A stretch of DNA of 64,000 nt from Rhizobium sp. Q54 (lineage in GTDB: Bacteria; Pseudomonadota; Alphaproteobacteria; Rhizobiales; Xanthobacteraceae). The stretch's first letter is position 1; each line of letters opens with the position of its first letter. Made by a program: the position numbers and the translations under genes. The notes beneath the pieces were generated by a model, which searched no databases, had not been told where the DNA came from, and saw only the letters and a program-made list of their open reading frames with translations. This document shows, one piece after another, positions 33,839 through 43,092 of the stretch. The DNA is taken from NCBI GenBank assembly GCA_945907045.1, contig CAMDSH010000002.1:62001-126000 (forward strand), read 5' to 3'.

Positions 33839-34878
33839 CCTTTCGTATGCTTGTCACCGCCGCCGGCGGGATGCTTGCACCACTCAACATCCGTTTGCTC
33901 AGAGAGGGGCGGCGGCATGATGTCTGGGTGCTTGCGGTAGATCATCGCGTGGATGCAGTGGGCCGCTATTTCGCGAACGAGTTTGCCCAAGTGCCCGCCG
34001 GAGTGGACGCCGGTTATTCGGCGGCGGTGCTGGAGTTGGTTACAAAACACAAGATCGATCTGGTGCTGCCGTGGTCTGATGAAGAAGCGTTGTCGTTGGC
34101 CGCAGACCGCGCGGGCATTGAGGCTGTCGGCTCGCGGCTGGCCTGCGCTCCGCTGGCGACACTGCGAAAGATGAGCGATAAAGCGGAAACTTACGATCTG
34201 CTGGCGCGCGGTGGGATAGAGATGCCGGCTTGGGCGCTGGTCGACAATGCTGATACGCTTGTCGCCACCACTGAGAAATTTGCGAGCCAACACGGCGAGT
34301 TTGCAGTCAAGCCGGTAACGGCGCGCGGGAATCGTGGGACCGTTGTGGTGCGTCGCGACGTGAAGGGTGCGCATCCTTTTATGGGTTCACGTGAACTGCA
34401 CATGGATTTTGACACATATCGTCGCGACCATCTCGCCTCCACTCCGTTTCCAGCACTGGTCATGGAGCGATTGTTTTCGCCTGCTTACGACATCGATGTG
34501 CTGGCGCAAGACGGGCGCGTGCTTCGAGCCATGCCGCGTCGGCGACTTAATCCCGCCGGTATTCCTTTCGCAGGCGGCGTTTTGACTCCGACCAAGCCAT
34601 TGCTTGATTTAGCCGATCGGATCACCCACTTGCTCAACCTGTCATGGTTGTATGATTACGATCTCATGACAAATGCTTCAGGCGTCCCGGTGCCAATCGA
34701 GATAAACCCGCGACCTTCGGGGTCCATCGCGGCAGCAATTCTCGCGGGCGTTCCATTCTACGATGACTTGATCTCGCTCGTCAGGGGTGAACCATTGCCG
34801 GAGATCGTAATGCCACAATCGGCGGCGGTAATCCCGTATATGGATTGCTGTGTTGTGCCGGCTGAGAATTTTGAATGA
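33835..34878 (+). CDS. ATP-grasp domain protein 1 of the pse operon
   Basis: ATP-grasp ligases join a carboxylate to an amine or thiol via an acylphosphate. The 347-residue protein has a pre-ATP-grasp Rossmann part ('LVTAAGGMLAPLNIRLL' start), the ATP loop 'FAVKPVTARGNRGTVVVRR' near 160 and the metal site 'VPIEINPRPSGSIAAAIL' near 295. It is closest in layout to carbamoyl-phosphate-synthase-like and PylC-like proteins. Its GTG start overlaps pseI and its stop overlaps the acetyltransferase gene, so it is co-translated with nonulosonate genes. It may attach an amino acid or another acid to the sugar; the substrate is unknown. Confidence 0.8.
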   Translation: MTFRMLVTAAGGMLAPLNIRLLREGRRHDVWVLAVDHRVDAVGRYFANEFAQVPAGVDAGYSAAVLELVTKHKIDLVLPWSDEEALSLAADRAGIEAVGSRLACAPLATLRKMSDKAETYDLLARGGIEMPAWALVDNADTLVATTEKFASQHGEFAVKPVTARGNRGTVVVRRDVKGAHPFMGSRELHMDFDTYRRDHLASTPFPALVMERLFSPAYDIDVLAQDGRVLRAMPRRRLNPAGIPFAGGVLTPTKPLLDLADRITHLLNLSWLYDYDLMTNASGVPVPIEINPRPSGSIAAAILAGVPFYDDLISLVRGEPLPEIVMPQSAAVIPYMDCCVVPAENFE

Positions 34879-35438
34879 ATACGCGTCCGCGCGATCCGCA
34901 TGGGCGGGTCTTTCTGCGTCCACTTACGGAAAGTGATATCACTGATAGTTATGTCGCCTGGTTCCGTGATCCAGAGGTCACCCGATTTCTCGATGCGCGA
35001 GACATCAGCCGCAATGATGCGATCGAACATCTTCGGCGGGGCCAGATTGGAAAAGCATGGCTTCTCTATGCAATCTGCAAGGCGGATGGCCGCCATGTCG
35101 GTAACCTCAAGATCGGTCCAATTCTCTGGCGGCATATGACATCCGACATGATCACTGTCATCGGCGACCGATCTGTATGGGGGCAAGGATGTGCCCGCGA
35201 AGCTATTCGGCTCGGCATCGATATTGCTTTCAGCGAGCTCAATATCCGCAAACTTTCTGCGAGCATCGACTCACTGAATGCAGGGTCGATTGAGGCCTAT
35301 ATTGCTGCGGGTTTCCATATCGAAACGAGGCTCAAGGATCAATTCGTGGATCGTGCGGCCGCTCCGATGCAATTGTCAGACAAGATATACGTTGCGTGCT
35401 TCAATTCGGATTTTGACCCCGCAAGGATAAGTGAATGA
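34875..35438 (+). CDS. pseH: GNAT N-acetyltransferase (PseH-like)
   Basis: PseH acetylates the 4-amino group of the pseudaminic precursor with acetyl-CoA. The 187-residue GNAT protein has 'VFLRPLTESDI' at the start, 'HVGNLKIGPI', the CoA loop 'VWGQGCAREAIRLGIDIAF' (96-115) and 'RKLSASIDSLNAGSIEAYIAAGF'. It overlaps the ATP-grasp and CMP-synthetase genes by ATGA. The pse operon needs one acetyltransferase and this is the only one in it, which supports the PseH call. Confidence 0.82.
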   Translation: MNTRPRDPHGRVFLRPLTESDITDSYVAWFRDPEVTRFLDARDISRNDAIEHLRRGQIGKAWLLYAICKADGRHVGNLKIGPILWRHMTSDMITVIGDRSVWGQGCAREAIRLGIDIAFSELNIRKLSASIDSLNAGSIEAYIAAGFHIETRLKDQFVDRAAAPMQLSDKIYVACFNSDFDPARISE

Positions 35439-37492
35439 CGAAAGTTGTTGCCGTCATTCAAGCGCGCATGAGCTCAACGCGCTTGCCGGGAAAAGTGCTG
35501 GTTGATATTGCGGGGCAACCGGCAGTCGGTTGGATGATTCAGCGGGCGCGACGAGCGCCTGGAATTGACGCGCTTTGGCTCGCATGCAGCGATGCTGCGG
35601 CGGATGATCCGCTTGCCGATTACGTCGCATCTCTTGGAATTTCGGTTTTTCGCGGAGATGAAGAAGATGTGCTGAGTCGATTTACTGCGGTGGCGCGGGA
35701 ATCAGACGCCGACGTGATTGTGCGGTTGACCGGCGATTGTCCACTGATTGATCCGGAAGTGATCGGTATTGCGGTCGCGAAGTATCTCGAAAATGACGTC
35801 GATTACTTCTCCAACGGGATCACGCGAACGTATCCAGATGGACTTGATGTTGAAGTCTTTTCGCGTGCCGCACTTGAGCGTACTGAGATTGAGGCACGAG
35901 ATCCGTTCCTGCGTCAGCACGTCACTCCCTTCATTCACGGGCGACTGAAGGACAGCTTACCCTGGGGTGGATTCAAAATCGGGCAATTCGTTCACTCTGT
36001 CGATTTCAGCCATTTGCGCTGGACTTTGGATGAACCGGAAGATCTCGCTTTCTTGCGCCGTCTGGTGCCGCGGCTGCGTGAAAATTTTCATTGGCTTGAG
36101 GCGGTCGCGGAAATGACGCGCGACCCGAATTTGTTCTGGTTCAACCGCAAACATTCGATCAACGAAGGGGCAGCCCGCGATCTTGCCAAGACGCGCGCCA
36201 ATGCTGGCCGCAGCTTCGAACGATCGAACGAACTTTTTGTAGCAGCGCAAAAGCGCATTCCACTTGCGTCGCAGACGTTCTCCAAAAGTCACCAACAATG
36301 GGTGCGCGGCGCGGCGCCGTTATTCCTGGTCAGCGGCAAGGGTTGCCGCGTCATTGATCCGGACGGCAATACCTATATCGACTACGTTCAGGGACTTATG
36401 CCGAACGTGCTCGGCTACGGCGACCCGGATGTCGATGCGGCAATTCGTGATCAGCTTGATCGCGGGATGAGCTTTTCGCTTCCCACAGCGCTCGAACTGG
36501 AGCTTGCGGAAAAGCTGTCGCGGCTAATCCCCTCTGCAGAAATGGTCCGTTACGGCAAGAACGGCTCCGATGCGACCAGCGCAGCGATCCGTCTTGCGCG
36601 CGCTCACACTGGACGGGACAAGATCGCAATCTGCGGTTATCACGGTTGGCACGATTGGTATATTGGTACGACGACCCGCAATTTGGGGGTTCCAAAATCG
36701 GTCAGCGCGCTATCGACAACGTTCCCATACAACGATGTGGACGCCTTGGAGACGCTGATCAAGAGTGAGCCGGAGGCGTATGCTGCAGTCATTCTGGAGC
36801 CGGCCGGTGCGAAACAACCGCAACCGGGATTTCTTGAGCGACTACGCGGTCTTACCGAGAAGTTTGGCATTGTTCTCATCTTCGACGAGATCGTAACAGG
36901 CTTCCGAATGCATCTTGGCGGTGCGCAGGCGCGTTATGGGGTGACTCCCGACCTTGCCTGTTTCGGAAAGGCAATCGCGAACGGCATGCCGATCTCCGCC
37001 GTGGTCGGACGGCGCGAGATCATGCGCCGTATGGAGGATATCTTTTTTTCAGGAACGTTTGGAGGGGAGGCATTGTCTATCGCTGCTGCAATTGCGACAA
37101 TCAACAAACTGGAACGCGAGAATGTGGTCGAGCGGCTGTGGCGGCGTGGCGAATCGCTTATCGCCGAGAGCAATCAGATATTTGCGAAATATGACTTGGG
37201 AGCGACATTGAAATTTGGCGGTGAAGGGTGGTGGCCGCGACTTTCCGTCAATGACCCGCCGGTCGATACGAATTTGATGGTAAGCCTATTGCGTCAGGAA
37301 TTTGTATCCGAGGGCCTGCTTCTTGGCGTGAGCTACAATTTATCTCTGTCGCACGACACCGCCCCCGTGATGCGGGAGACTTTGGATGCGCTCGATCGTG
37401 CGATTGCGCTGGTTCGCCAGTATCTGGATTCACCGAATCCCGCAGGACATCTGCGTGGTGAGCTCGTGCAGCCGACGTTCGCGGTCAGATGA
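35435..37492 (+). CDS. CMP-sugar synthetase (SpsF/PseF type) fused to class III aminotransferase
   Basis: The 685-residue protein joins two enzymes. Residues 1-240 are an SpsF-type cytidylyltransferase: 'IQARMSSTRLPGKVL' (8-22), 'VIVRLTGDCPLIDP', and 'RWTLDEPEDL'. Residues 255-660 are a class III PLP aminotransferase like glutamate-1-semialdehyde aminomutase: 'VRYGKNGSDATSAAIRLARAHTG', 'GYHGWHDW', 'IFDEIVTGFR' (482-491) and the Schiff-base Lys512 in 'ACFGKAIANG'. The first half should activate the nonulosonic acid with CTP. The second may aminate a keto or aldehyde form of it or of a linked group. The start overlaps the pseH stop in ATGA. No separate pseF is seen. Confidence 0.87.
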   Translation: MTKVVAVIQARMSSTRLPGKVLVDIAGQPAVGWMIQRARRAPGIDALWLACSDAAADDPLADYVASLGISVFRGDEEDVLSRFTAVARESDADVIVRLTGDCPLIDPEVIGIAVAKYLENDVDYFSNGITRTYPDGLDVEVFSRAALERTEIEARDPFLRQHVTPFIHGRLKDSLPWGGFKIGQFVHSVDFSHLRWTLDEPEDLAFLRRLVPRLRENFHWLEAVAEMTRDPNLFWFNRKHSINEGAARDLAKTRANAGRSFERSNELFVAAQKRIPLASQTFSKSHQQWVRGAAPLFLVSGKGCRVIDPDGNTYIDYVQGLMPNVLGYGDPDVDAAIRDQLDRGMSFSLPTALELELAEKLSRLIPSAEMVRYGKNGSDATSAAIRLARAHTGRDKIAICGYHGWHDWYIGTTTRNLGVPKSVSALSTTFPYNDVDALETLIKSEPEAYAAVILEPAGAKQPQPGFLERLRGLTEKFGIVLIFDEIVTGFRMHLGGAQARYGVTPDLACFGKAIANGMPISAVVGRREIMRRMEDIFFSGTFGGEALSIAAAIATINKLERENVVERLWRRGESLIAESNQIFAKYDLGATLKFGGEGWWPRLSVNDPPVDTNLMVSLLRQEFVSEGLLLGVSYNLSLSHDTAPVMRETLDALDRAIALVRQYLDSPNPAGHLRGELVQPTFAVR

Positions 37493-37511
37493 TGGGCCTG
37501 GGCTCCGGCAT

Positions 37512-38351
37512 ATGTTTGATCGATTGATACTGGTCACAGGGGCGGGTGGCTTCCTTGGACGTGCCGTTTGCGAGGTGCTGCGTCGGCGAGGATTGCCTTT
37601 CGTAGGGGCCGTGCGTCCCGGTGGCCGAGGCATCGAACTGGCGGAGGCCCACGCATGCGATCTCGCCGAGCCAGCGTCACTCCAGTCGCTGCTCGACGCG
37701 GTGCGCCCAGGAGCGATCATCAATTGCGCTGCAATCGTGGAATTCCGTCCGGACACCTTGAAGATGTTGTTCCCGGTGAACGTTGATGCATCAGCGACTC
37801 TCGCGGGTTGGTCGGCCGTGAACGATGCGGCGATGGTGCAGATTTCGACATCCGCAATTCATGGCTCACACACCGAACGCATCGATCGGCAGACGCCCAA
37901 TAATTACGAATCCGACTATGTGCAGACCAAGCTTTTGGCTGAGCAAGCGATTGCCGCTTCAGGCTGTCGAGCGACGATGATCCGCTTCGGCGGCATCTAT
38001 GGCCGCAACGGGCCGGCGCATTTGGGACTCAACCGTGCCATCGATGCCGCTGCGACGAGGGTGAGGCCTACGATCGTTGGCAGTGGGCGCGCGCGACGGA
38101 ATTATATTCATGTCCGTGATGCAGCCGAGGTCGCCGTGGTCTGCCACCAAAATCGGATCGCCGGCGTACATCTCTCTGCTGGACCCGAGGTACTGTCTAT
38201 CGAGACTATGCTGCAGAAAGTTTGTGACCGTTATCTTCCGGGTGAGAAACCGGATCGTATCGAAGGCCAGGAGGCTCGCGACCAGATCATCGAGTCGAGT
38301 TCATTGTTACCGCGAGGCCTGCCTATGACTGAGCAGTTGGCGCAAGACTAG
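37512..38351 (+). CDS. NAD-dependent epimerase/dehydratase (extended SDR)
   Basis: The 279-residue SDR has 'LVTGAGGFLGRAV' (7-19), 'INCAAIVEFRPDTL', 'VQISTSAIHG' and 'YVQTKLLAEQAI', with Tyr-x-x-x-Lys as 'YVQTK'. It is shorter than most sugar epimerases. The ATG at 37512 is chosen since upstream in-frame codons lie inside the previous gene. Its product overlaps the next gene by one base (TAGTG). It might make the keto intermediate used by the class III aminotransferase of the upstream fusion; this is inferred from adjacency only. Confidence 0.78.
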   Translation: MFDRLILVTGAGGFLGRAVCEVLRRRGLPFVGAVRPGGRGIELAEAHACDLAEPASLQSLLDAVRPGAIINCAAIVEFRPDTLKMLFPVNVDASATLAGWSAVNDAAMVQISTSAIHGSHTERIDRQTPNNYESDYVQTKLLAEQAIAASGCRATMIRFGGIYGRNGPAHLGLNRAIDAAATRVRPTIVGSGRARRNYIHVRDAAEVAVVCHQNRIAGVHLSAGPEVLSIETMLQKVCDRYLPGEKPDRIEGQEARDQIIESSSLLPRGLPMTEQLAQD

Positions 38352-39049
38352 TGAAGGTAGGGCTTCTCGCCGACATACACGGCAATGCGTATGCGCTCGA
38401 AGCTGTATTGAACACGGCGGCCGCGGAAGGCGTCTCCCGTCTTTTAATCGCGGGAGATTTTGTCGGCTATTATCACGAGCCTGGACGGGTCATGGCGCTA
38501 CTCGCAAGCTGGACATGGGCGGGGGTGCGTGGAAATCACGAAGAAATGTTGCAGGCCTGGATCAATCACAGCAATCGAGATGCCACGCGTCACCGATACG
38601 GCTCCGGTATTGAGACTGCTGCTGCCGAGCTGAGTGCAGATCAGGTCAAACAGCTGTTGAATTTACCTCACCCCCTTGAGTGCGTTGTCGAAGACCGGCA
38701 GGTGCTGATATGTCACGGTTCGCCGTGGGATCTGGATACTTACGTGTATCCCGACGCAAAGCTTGAAATACGCCAGCAGTTCGTAAAATCCGGGAGTGAC
38801 CTCGTGGTCTTCGGCCACACGCATTACCCGGTTGTATGGTCGGAGGAGACGACTCGAGTGGTTAACCCAGGGTCGGTCGGACAGCCGCGTGATCGGAAGC
38901 CGGGTGCGTGCTGGGCTCTTTGGGATACAGATTCACACGAAGTGAGCTTGCGGCGCGAGTCGTACGATGCGACATCGGTCATCGCCCAGGCATCAGCGCG
39001 CGATCCTAACACGCCTTATCTGGCCACCGTTCTCACTCGTACTGCCTGA
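38351..39049 (+). CDS. Calcineurin-like metallophosphoesterase
   Basis: The 232-residue protein has the five metal motifs: 'LLADIHGNAYALEAVL' (DxH), 'IAGDFVGYY' (GDxxGY), 'VRGNHEEML' (GNHE), 'LICHGSPWD' and 'VVFGHTHYPV' with 'VNPGSVGQPRD' after it. It is close to the MJ0936/YfcE-like class. The GTG start is shared with the TAG of the preceding gene. In this operon it could remove a phosphate from a sugar intermediate, which is unusual as bacterial Leg/Pse routes use unphosphorylated sugars. It could instead act on a nucleotide by-product. Confidence 0.88.
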   Translation: MKVGLLADIHGNAYALEAVLNTAAAEGVSRLLIAGDFVGYYHEPGRVMALLASWTWAGVRGNHEEMLQAWINHSNRDATRHRYGSGIETAAAELSADQVKQLLNLPHPLECVVEDRQVLICHGSPWDLDTYVYPDAKLEIRQQFVKSGSDLVVFGHTHYPVVWSEETTRVVNPGSVGQPRDRKPGACWALWDTDSHEVSLRRESYDATSVIAQASARDPNTPYLATVLTRTA

Positions 39050-39052
39050 ATC

Positions 39053-39997
39053 ATGCACTTTCTAGTCACTGCGGCGAACGGCGACATCGGCGAAGCAATC
39101 GGGCGGATTCTCAGGGAGCGATGGCCGGACGCCAAATTACATGGAGCGGATATTGCAGATCCGTGGCCGGCGCAGGCGAGTTTCGATGTTGTCCATCGGC
39201 TACCGTCCGGCAATGATCCAAGCTATACCACAGCACTCGCAGCCTTGGCCGTCACACTTGGCGCGGATGTGGTAATCCCGGTCTCCGAACCGGAACTACT
39301 CAAGCTTGCGACGACACCGGGATCGGCTGCACGTTTGCCGTTAGTGATGGCGCCTGCGACTCTCGTGCGATTGTTCCTCGATAAACTGGAGACTGCTCGC
39401 TGGCTTGCGTCTCACGGACTTCCCGGTCCACGCACTATTCCTTTGGCGGAGGCTGGAGCGGACAGCCTGCCATTGATCGTAAAGCCGATACGCGGTCATG
39501 GCGCGCGAGGTTATGAGGTCGTGCGCAGTGTCGAACGCTTGAACGTGGTGAAGCGGGAAACAGGGGCAGGCTATATCGCTCAGGCTTTGCTTGAGCCGGC
39601 GGATGAGGAATATACATGCGCTGTGGTGAGGCTATGCGGCGCGGTGCGAACGCTTGTCATGCGGCGGCAGCTCGACGGCAGCAGCACAATGCGTATCGAG
39701 GTTTCCGATCAGCCGGAGATTCAGAAGCTGCTTGCGCGTATTGCGGATATCTCCGAGCTTGATGGGTCAATCAACGTCCAGTTGCGATTGACGTCCGAAG
39801 GGCCGCGAATATTCGAGATCAATCCGCGTATTTCCGGGACAGTGATGATGCGTCATCGATTGGGGTTTCAGGATTTGTTGTGGATATTGGCAGCGCGCGC
39901 CGGAGCGGCGCCACCGGCCTTTGTCGCCCCTGCAGGCGCGCGCGTTTTTCGCATGGCGCGCGAAATTGTTGCGCCGCCTTATCCCGGTCAATCGTGA
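39053..39997 (+). CDS. ATP-grasp domain protein 2
   Basis: The 314-residue protein starts with 'FLVTAANGDIGEAIGRIL', has the ATP-binding strand 'LIVKPIRGHGARGYEVVRS' near 141 and the metal site 'PRIFEINPRISGTVMM' near 250. It shares the general plan of the ATP-grasp protein at 33.8 kb but differs widely in sequence. The stop overlaps a GTG start of a glycosyltransferase gene. It may ligate a second acid to an amino sugar, or act before the CMP transfer. Two ATP-grasp genes in one nonulosonate operon is not usual. Confidence 0.78.
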   Translation: MHFLVTAANGDIGEAIGRILRERWPDAKLHGADIADPWPAQASFDVVHRLPSGNDPSYTTALAALAVTLGADVVIPVSEPELLKLATTPGSAARLPLVMAPATLVRLFLDKLETARWLASHGLPGPRTIPLAEAGADSLPLIVKPIRGHGARGYEVVRSVERLNVVKRETGAGYIAQALLEPADEEYTCAVVRLCGAVRTLVMRRQLDGSSTMRIEVSDQPEIQKLLARIADISELDGSINVQLRLTSEGPRIFEINPRISGTVMMRHRLGFQDLLWILAARAGAAPPAFVAPAGARVFRMAREIVAPPYPGQS

Positions 39998-41073
39998 CGG
40001 CAACACGTCGCGTCGCCTTCGTGCTTCCATCATTTGCGGGTGGTGGTGCACAGAAAGTTATCTTGGCTTTGGCGACGAATCTTGATGCTGCCGCTTTCAC
40101 GCCAATAATCATCGTGCTTGAGGCGAGCGGCCCTTGGATCTCCCTCGTGCCGCCCGGTGTACGGGTGGTCTCGCTTGAAACTCCGCGACTGCGAAACGCG
40201 TTCCTTGCGTTGAGGCGGGCGTTGCGTGTCGAACGGCCGGACATCGTTGTCTCCACCATCGGTTATCTAAATATAGGTGTGCTATTGTTGAGACCCTTTC
40301 TCAAGCTAACACCGCGCATCATCGTGCGAGAAGCGAACACCCCTCGCCACCACACACAATCTCAGACTGCACGAGTAGCTTATCGGCTCGCCTATCGGTA
40401 TCTTTATCGCCACGCGTCTCGCGTGGTGTGTCCGGCAACTTATTTGGCCGAGGAACTCGTGACGGAGTATGGGATTGCGCGCGATCGCATCACGGTCCTT
40501 CCCAATCCGGTTGACGAAGTCTCATTGCGCGCCGCTGCCGTTCCTTCGCGTCGTGTGCCTGGAGACGGCCCTCGCTTTATTGCGATCGGACGCCTGACCG
40601 AGCAAAAGGGCTATGATCGTCTACTCGAGGATTTTGCAAGATTGCCGCCGGGTGCTCAGTTGACCATCTTCGGCGAGGGGGAACTCCAGGCGGCACTTGA
40701 AAGGCAGATTGAACGGCTCGGCCTCAAAAGGCAGGTCGCACTTGCTGGCTTTGAGCCTCAACCGGCGCCGTGGCTCGCCGGCGCTGATGCCCTGCTGCTG
40801 TCATCACGTTGGGAGGGGTTGCCAAATGTCGCGCTCGAAGCACTCGCTTGCGGAGTACGTGTCATTGCCACGCCAGAGGCTGGGGGCATTGGAGAAATCG
40901 CAGAGTGCGCGGAGCTGGGGGCGGTCACGATCGTGTCTTCCGGTTCGGCTTTCGTTTCGGCCATGATGGGCGTCACTCCGCAACCCGACAATGCGCTTCG
41001 AACTTCGTTGCTTCCTGAAACCTATCGTTTGCATCGCGTCGCTGATGCCTTCGCCGCAATTCTCGTAATATAA
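39994..41073 (+). CDS. Glycosyltransferase family 4
   Basis: The 359-residue GT-B enzyme has the acceptor loop 'FAGGGAQKVILALA' near 14-27, 'IVREANTPRH', the donor domain with 'FIAIGRLTEQKGYDRLL', 'LTIFGEGELQ', and the donor-binding 'LLLSSRWEGLPNVALEALACGVRVIAT'. These are the standard GT4 features (Glu of 'E-x7-E'). I chose GTG at 39994, overlapping the preceding stop as GTGA; the longer frame upstream lies in that gene. It probably adds a hexose or HexNAc to the glycan. Confidence 0.9.
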   Translation: MTATRRVAFVLPSFAGGGAQKVILALATNLDAAAFTPIIIVLEASGPWISLVPPGVRVVSLETPRLRNAFLALRRALRVERPDIVVSTIGYLNIGVLLLRPFLKLTPRIIVREANTPRHHTQSQTARVAYRLAYRYLYRHASRVVCPATYLAEELVTEYGIARDRITVLPNPVDEVSLRAAAVPSRRVPGDGPRFIAIGRLTEQKGYDRLLEDFARLPPGAQLTIFGEGELQAALERQIERLGLKRQVALAGFEPQPAPWLAGADALLLSSRWEGLPNVALEALACGVRVIATPEAGGIGEIAECAELGAVTIVSSGSAFVSAMMGVTPQPDNALRTSLLPETYRLHRVADAFAAILVI

Positions 41074-41089
41074 ATCCTTACATCCAGCG

Positions 41090-41965
41090 ATGTCCCGCTT
41101 CAGTTACCTCCTCTCTTTAACTCCACTCGAAACTTGGCGTCTCTTGCGGCGTCGGCTGCCGGTTTTACGGAACGGCCTCGCGTGGACCGCTGGCGAATTG
41201 CTGTCATCCGGCAAGCATTCGCGCGGCATTCGTTTCGCCGAATTGCTGCTGCGGCAGGAGGCGGTGGTGCGCCGTCACATGCCGTGGGTGCCGCTTGATT
41301 ATGAAGGCAAGCGAGTGGTCGAGATCGGTTGCGGGCCGCTCGCGGGGTTCGGGCCGCTGGTCATTTTTTGCGGGGCCAAGTCTTTCGAAAGTGCGGAGCC
41401 CGAATGGGATCCGGCCTTGCTGTCGAGCCCGGTGGTGATCGATCGTTATTTGCGCGTATTCCACGCCGATCTTGTCTCACTCTACGGCCCGCGCATGGAT
41501 TTTGAGGCGTTCCGTGCCGCGCTGCACGAGCGCATGGAGATTCACCGCACTGGCTTCGAGCGCGCCCCGATTACGGGCACGGTCGATATTGTTCTCTCTC
41601 AGTCCTGCCTGGAGCATGTGTTTCCGTTCGAAGAGACGGTTGATAAACTCGCCGCGATCCAGGGTCCGAAAACGCGATTTCTGCATCTCGTCGATTTCGG
41701 CAATCATTATCCGACTGTCAGCCCGTTCGAAGGTCTCTACGGACAGCCGCGGAGCGAATACATCGCGCGGCGCGGCAAGGCGATCAATCTGCTGCGCGCG
41801 CCCGATGTTGCAAAATTTTTCGCAGACCGCGGTATACGTGCGCGCGTCATCCCTTCGCGCGTCGTTGCAGGGGATGGCGGCAAAATTCATCCCTGGTGGC
41901 GGGAGCGCTATGATGACAGCGCGTTGTTCACCCAGCTCGCGCTCGTCGCCGGGCCGGCGGAATGA
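41090..41965 (+). CDS. SAM-dependent methyltransferase-like protein
   Basis: The 291-residue protein has 'RVVEIGCGPLAGFGPLVIFCGAKSFESAEPE' from about 77, a SAM-binding strand-loop with acidic end, and 'VDIVLSQSCLEHVFPFEETVDKLAAI' as the catalytic-face segment. The loop reads EIGCGPLAG rather than the common D-x-G-x-G-x-G, so it is a divergent class I methyltransferase. A conserved 'FLHLVDFGNHYP' follows. It lies between two GT4 genes and overlaps the second by ATGA. The target is unknown, with a sugar likely. Confidence 0.7.
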   Translation: MSRFSYLLSLTPLETWRLLRRRLPVLRNGLAWTAGELLSSGKHSRGIRFAELLLRQEAVVRRHMPWVPLDYEGKRVVEIGCGPLAGFGPLVIFCGAKSFESAEPEWDPALLSSPVVIDRYLRVFHADLVSLYGPRMDFEAFRAALHERMEIHRTGFERAPITGTVDIVLSQSCLEHVFPFEETVDKLAAIQGPKTRFLHLVDFGNHYPTVSPFEGLYGQPRSEYIARRGKAINLLRAPDVAKFFADRGIRARVIPSRVVAGDGGKIHPWWRERYDDSALFTQLALVAGPAE

Positions 41966-43059
41966 CGGCCGTTCTTCACGTCATTTCCGGGCTCGCGACC
42001 GGTGGCGCCGAGACCACGCTGGTGCAGCTCGCCAGCGCGCTGCAGGCCCGAGGCATGCCGCAGCACGTCATCAGCATCGGTAATCGCGGCGCCTATGCGG
42101 ATGAACTCGAACGGCATGGTGTTGCAGTCGATACGCTCGGTATCGGATCGATGTATGGCGGGCCGGTGGGCCTGTTGCGGCTTGCCCGTTTACTACAACG
42201 ATTGAATCCGCGCCTTGTGCAAGGTTGGATGTATCACGGTAATCTGATGGCGGCACTCGCCTCCTGCTTTACGTCTGGCCGCGCGGATCGTCCGCTGCTG
42301 TGGAATTTGCGCGCCTCGAATATGGACGCGTCGCGTTACGGATGGCTGATCCGTTTGTGTGCGATGATATCAACATGGCCGGATGTGGTGATCGCCAATT
42401 CGCAGGCGGGAGTCGATTTTCATCTCGGCCGCGGTTTTCGTCCAAAGCACATTGAATTGATTCCCAACGGAATCGATACGGAAAAATTCCGGCCGGATGC
42501 AAACTCACGCTCCGCGGTCCGCGCGGAATTTAGAATTTCCGTCGATGCCGTGCTGGTCATTCACACCGCGCGTGTCGATCTGATGAAGGATCACGCGGCT
42601 TTCCTCACTGCGATGGAAGCGCTTCCAAACCTGCGTGGTTTGATGGTCGGTGCTGGAACAAAGACGCTGCAATCACCGTCCAACGTGCGCGCGCTCGGGC
42701 TGCGATACGACATCGAGCGCCTCTATGCTGGTGCGGATATCGTGGTTTCGACTTCGGCGTTCGGAGAAGGGTTTTCCAATGCGATCGCCGAAGGCATGAG
42801 TGCCGGTCTGGTGCCGGTCGCGACGGACGTCGGCGATGCACAGCTTATTATTGGCGATACAGGCCGCATTGTCGCACGGCGCGATCCGGCGGCTCTGAAA
42901 GCGGCGATCGCGACGGAAGCGGCGTTTGCGCCGGCCGAGCGCAAAAGGCGCGGCGCCAAGGCGCGCGAACGCGTTCTCTCGCATTTTAGCCTCGCGCAGG
43001 CGGTCGATGCCTATGAGCGCCTCTACTTATCCCTTGAGAACAGCCGCGAAGGCCGTTAA
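41962..43059 (+). CDS. Glycosyltransferase family 4
   Basis: The 365-residue GT-B enzyme has 'ISGLATGGAETTLVQLASAL' near the start, 'NLRASNMD', 'IPNGIDTEKFRPD', 'VIHTARVDLMKDHAAFL' and 'VVSTSAFGEGFSNAIAEGMSAGLVPVATDVGD', the usual GT4 donor site. It starts in ATGA overlap with the methyltransferase-like gene and is followed after 33 bases by a sugar dehydrogenase. The sugar it moves is not known; an N-acetylhexosamine uronate is possible given its neighbours. Confidence 0.9.
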   Translation: MTAVLHVISGLATGGAETTLVQLASALQARGMPQHVISIGNRGAYADELERHGVAVDTLGIGSMYGGPVGLLRLARLLQRLNPRLVQGWMYHGNLMAALASCFTSGRADRPLLWNLRASNMDASRYGWLIRLCAMISTWPDVVIANSQAGVDFHLGRGFRPKHIELIPNGIDTEKFRPDANSRSAVRAEFRISVDAVLVIHTARVDLMKDHAAFLTAMEALPNLRGLMVGAGTKTLQSPSNVRALGLRYDIERLYAGADIVVSTSAFGEGFSNAIAEGMSAGLVPVATDVGDAQLIIGDTGRIVARRDPAALKAAIATEAAFAPAERKRRGAKARERVLSHFSLAQAVDAYERLYLSLENSREGR

Positions 43060-43092
43060 GCCGGACACAGCGCGCCCATCGAAAACCCATAC

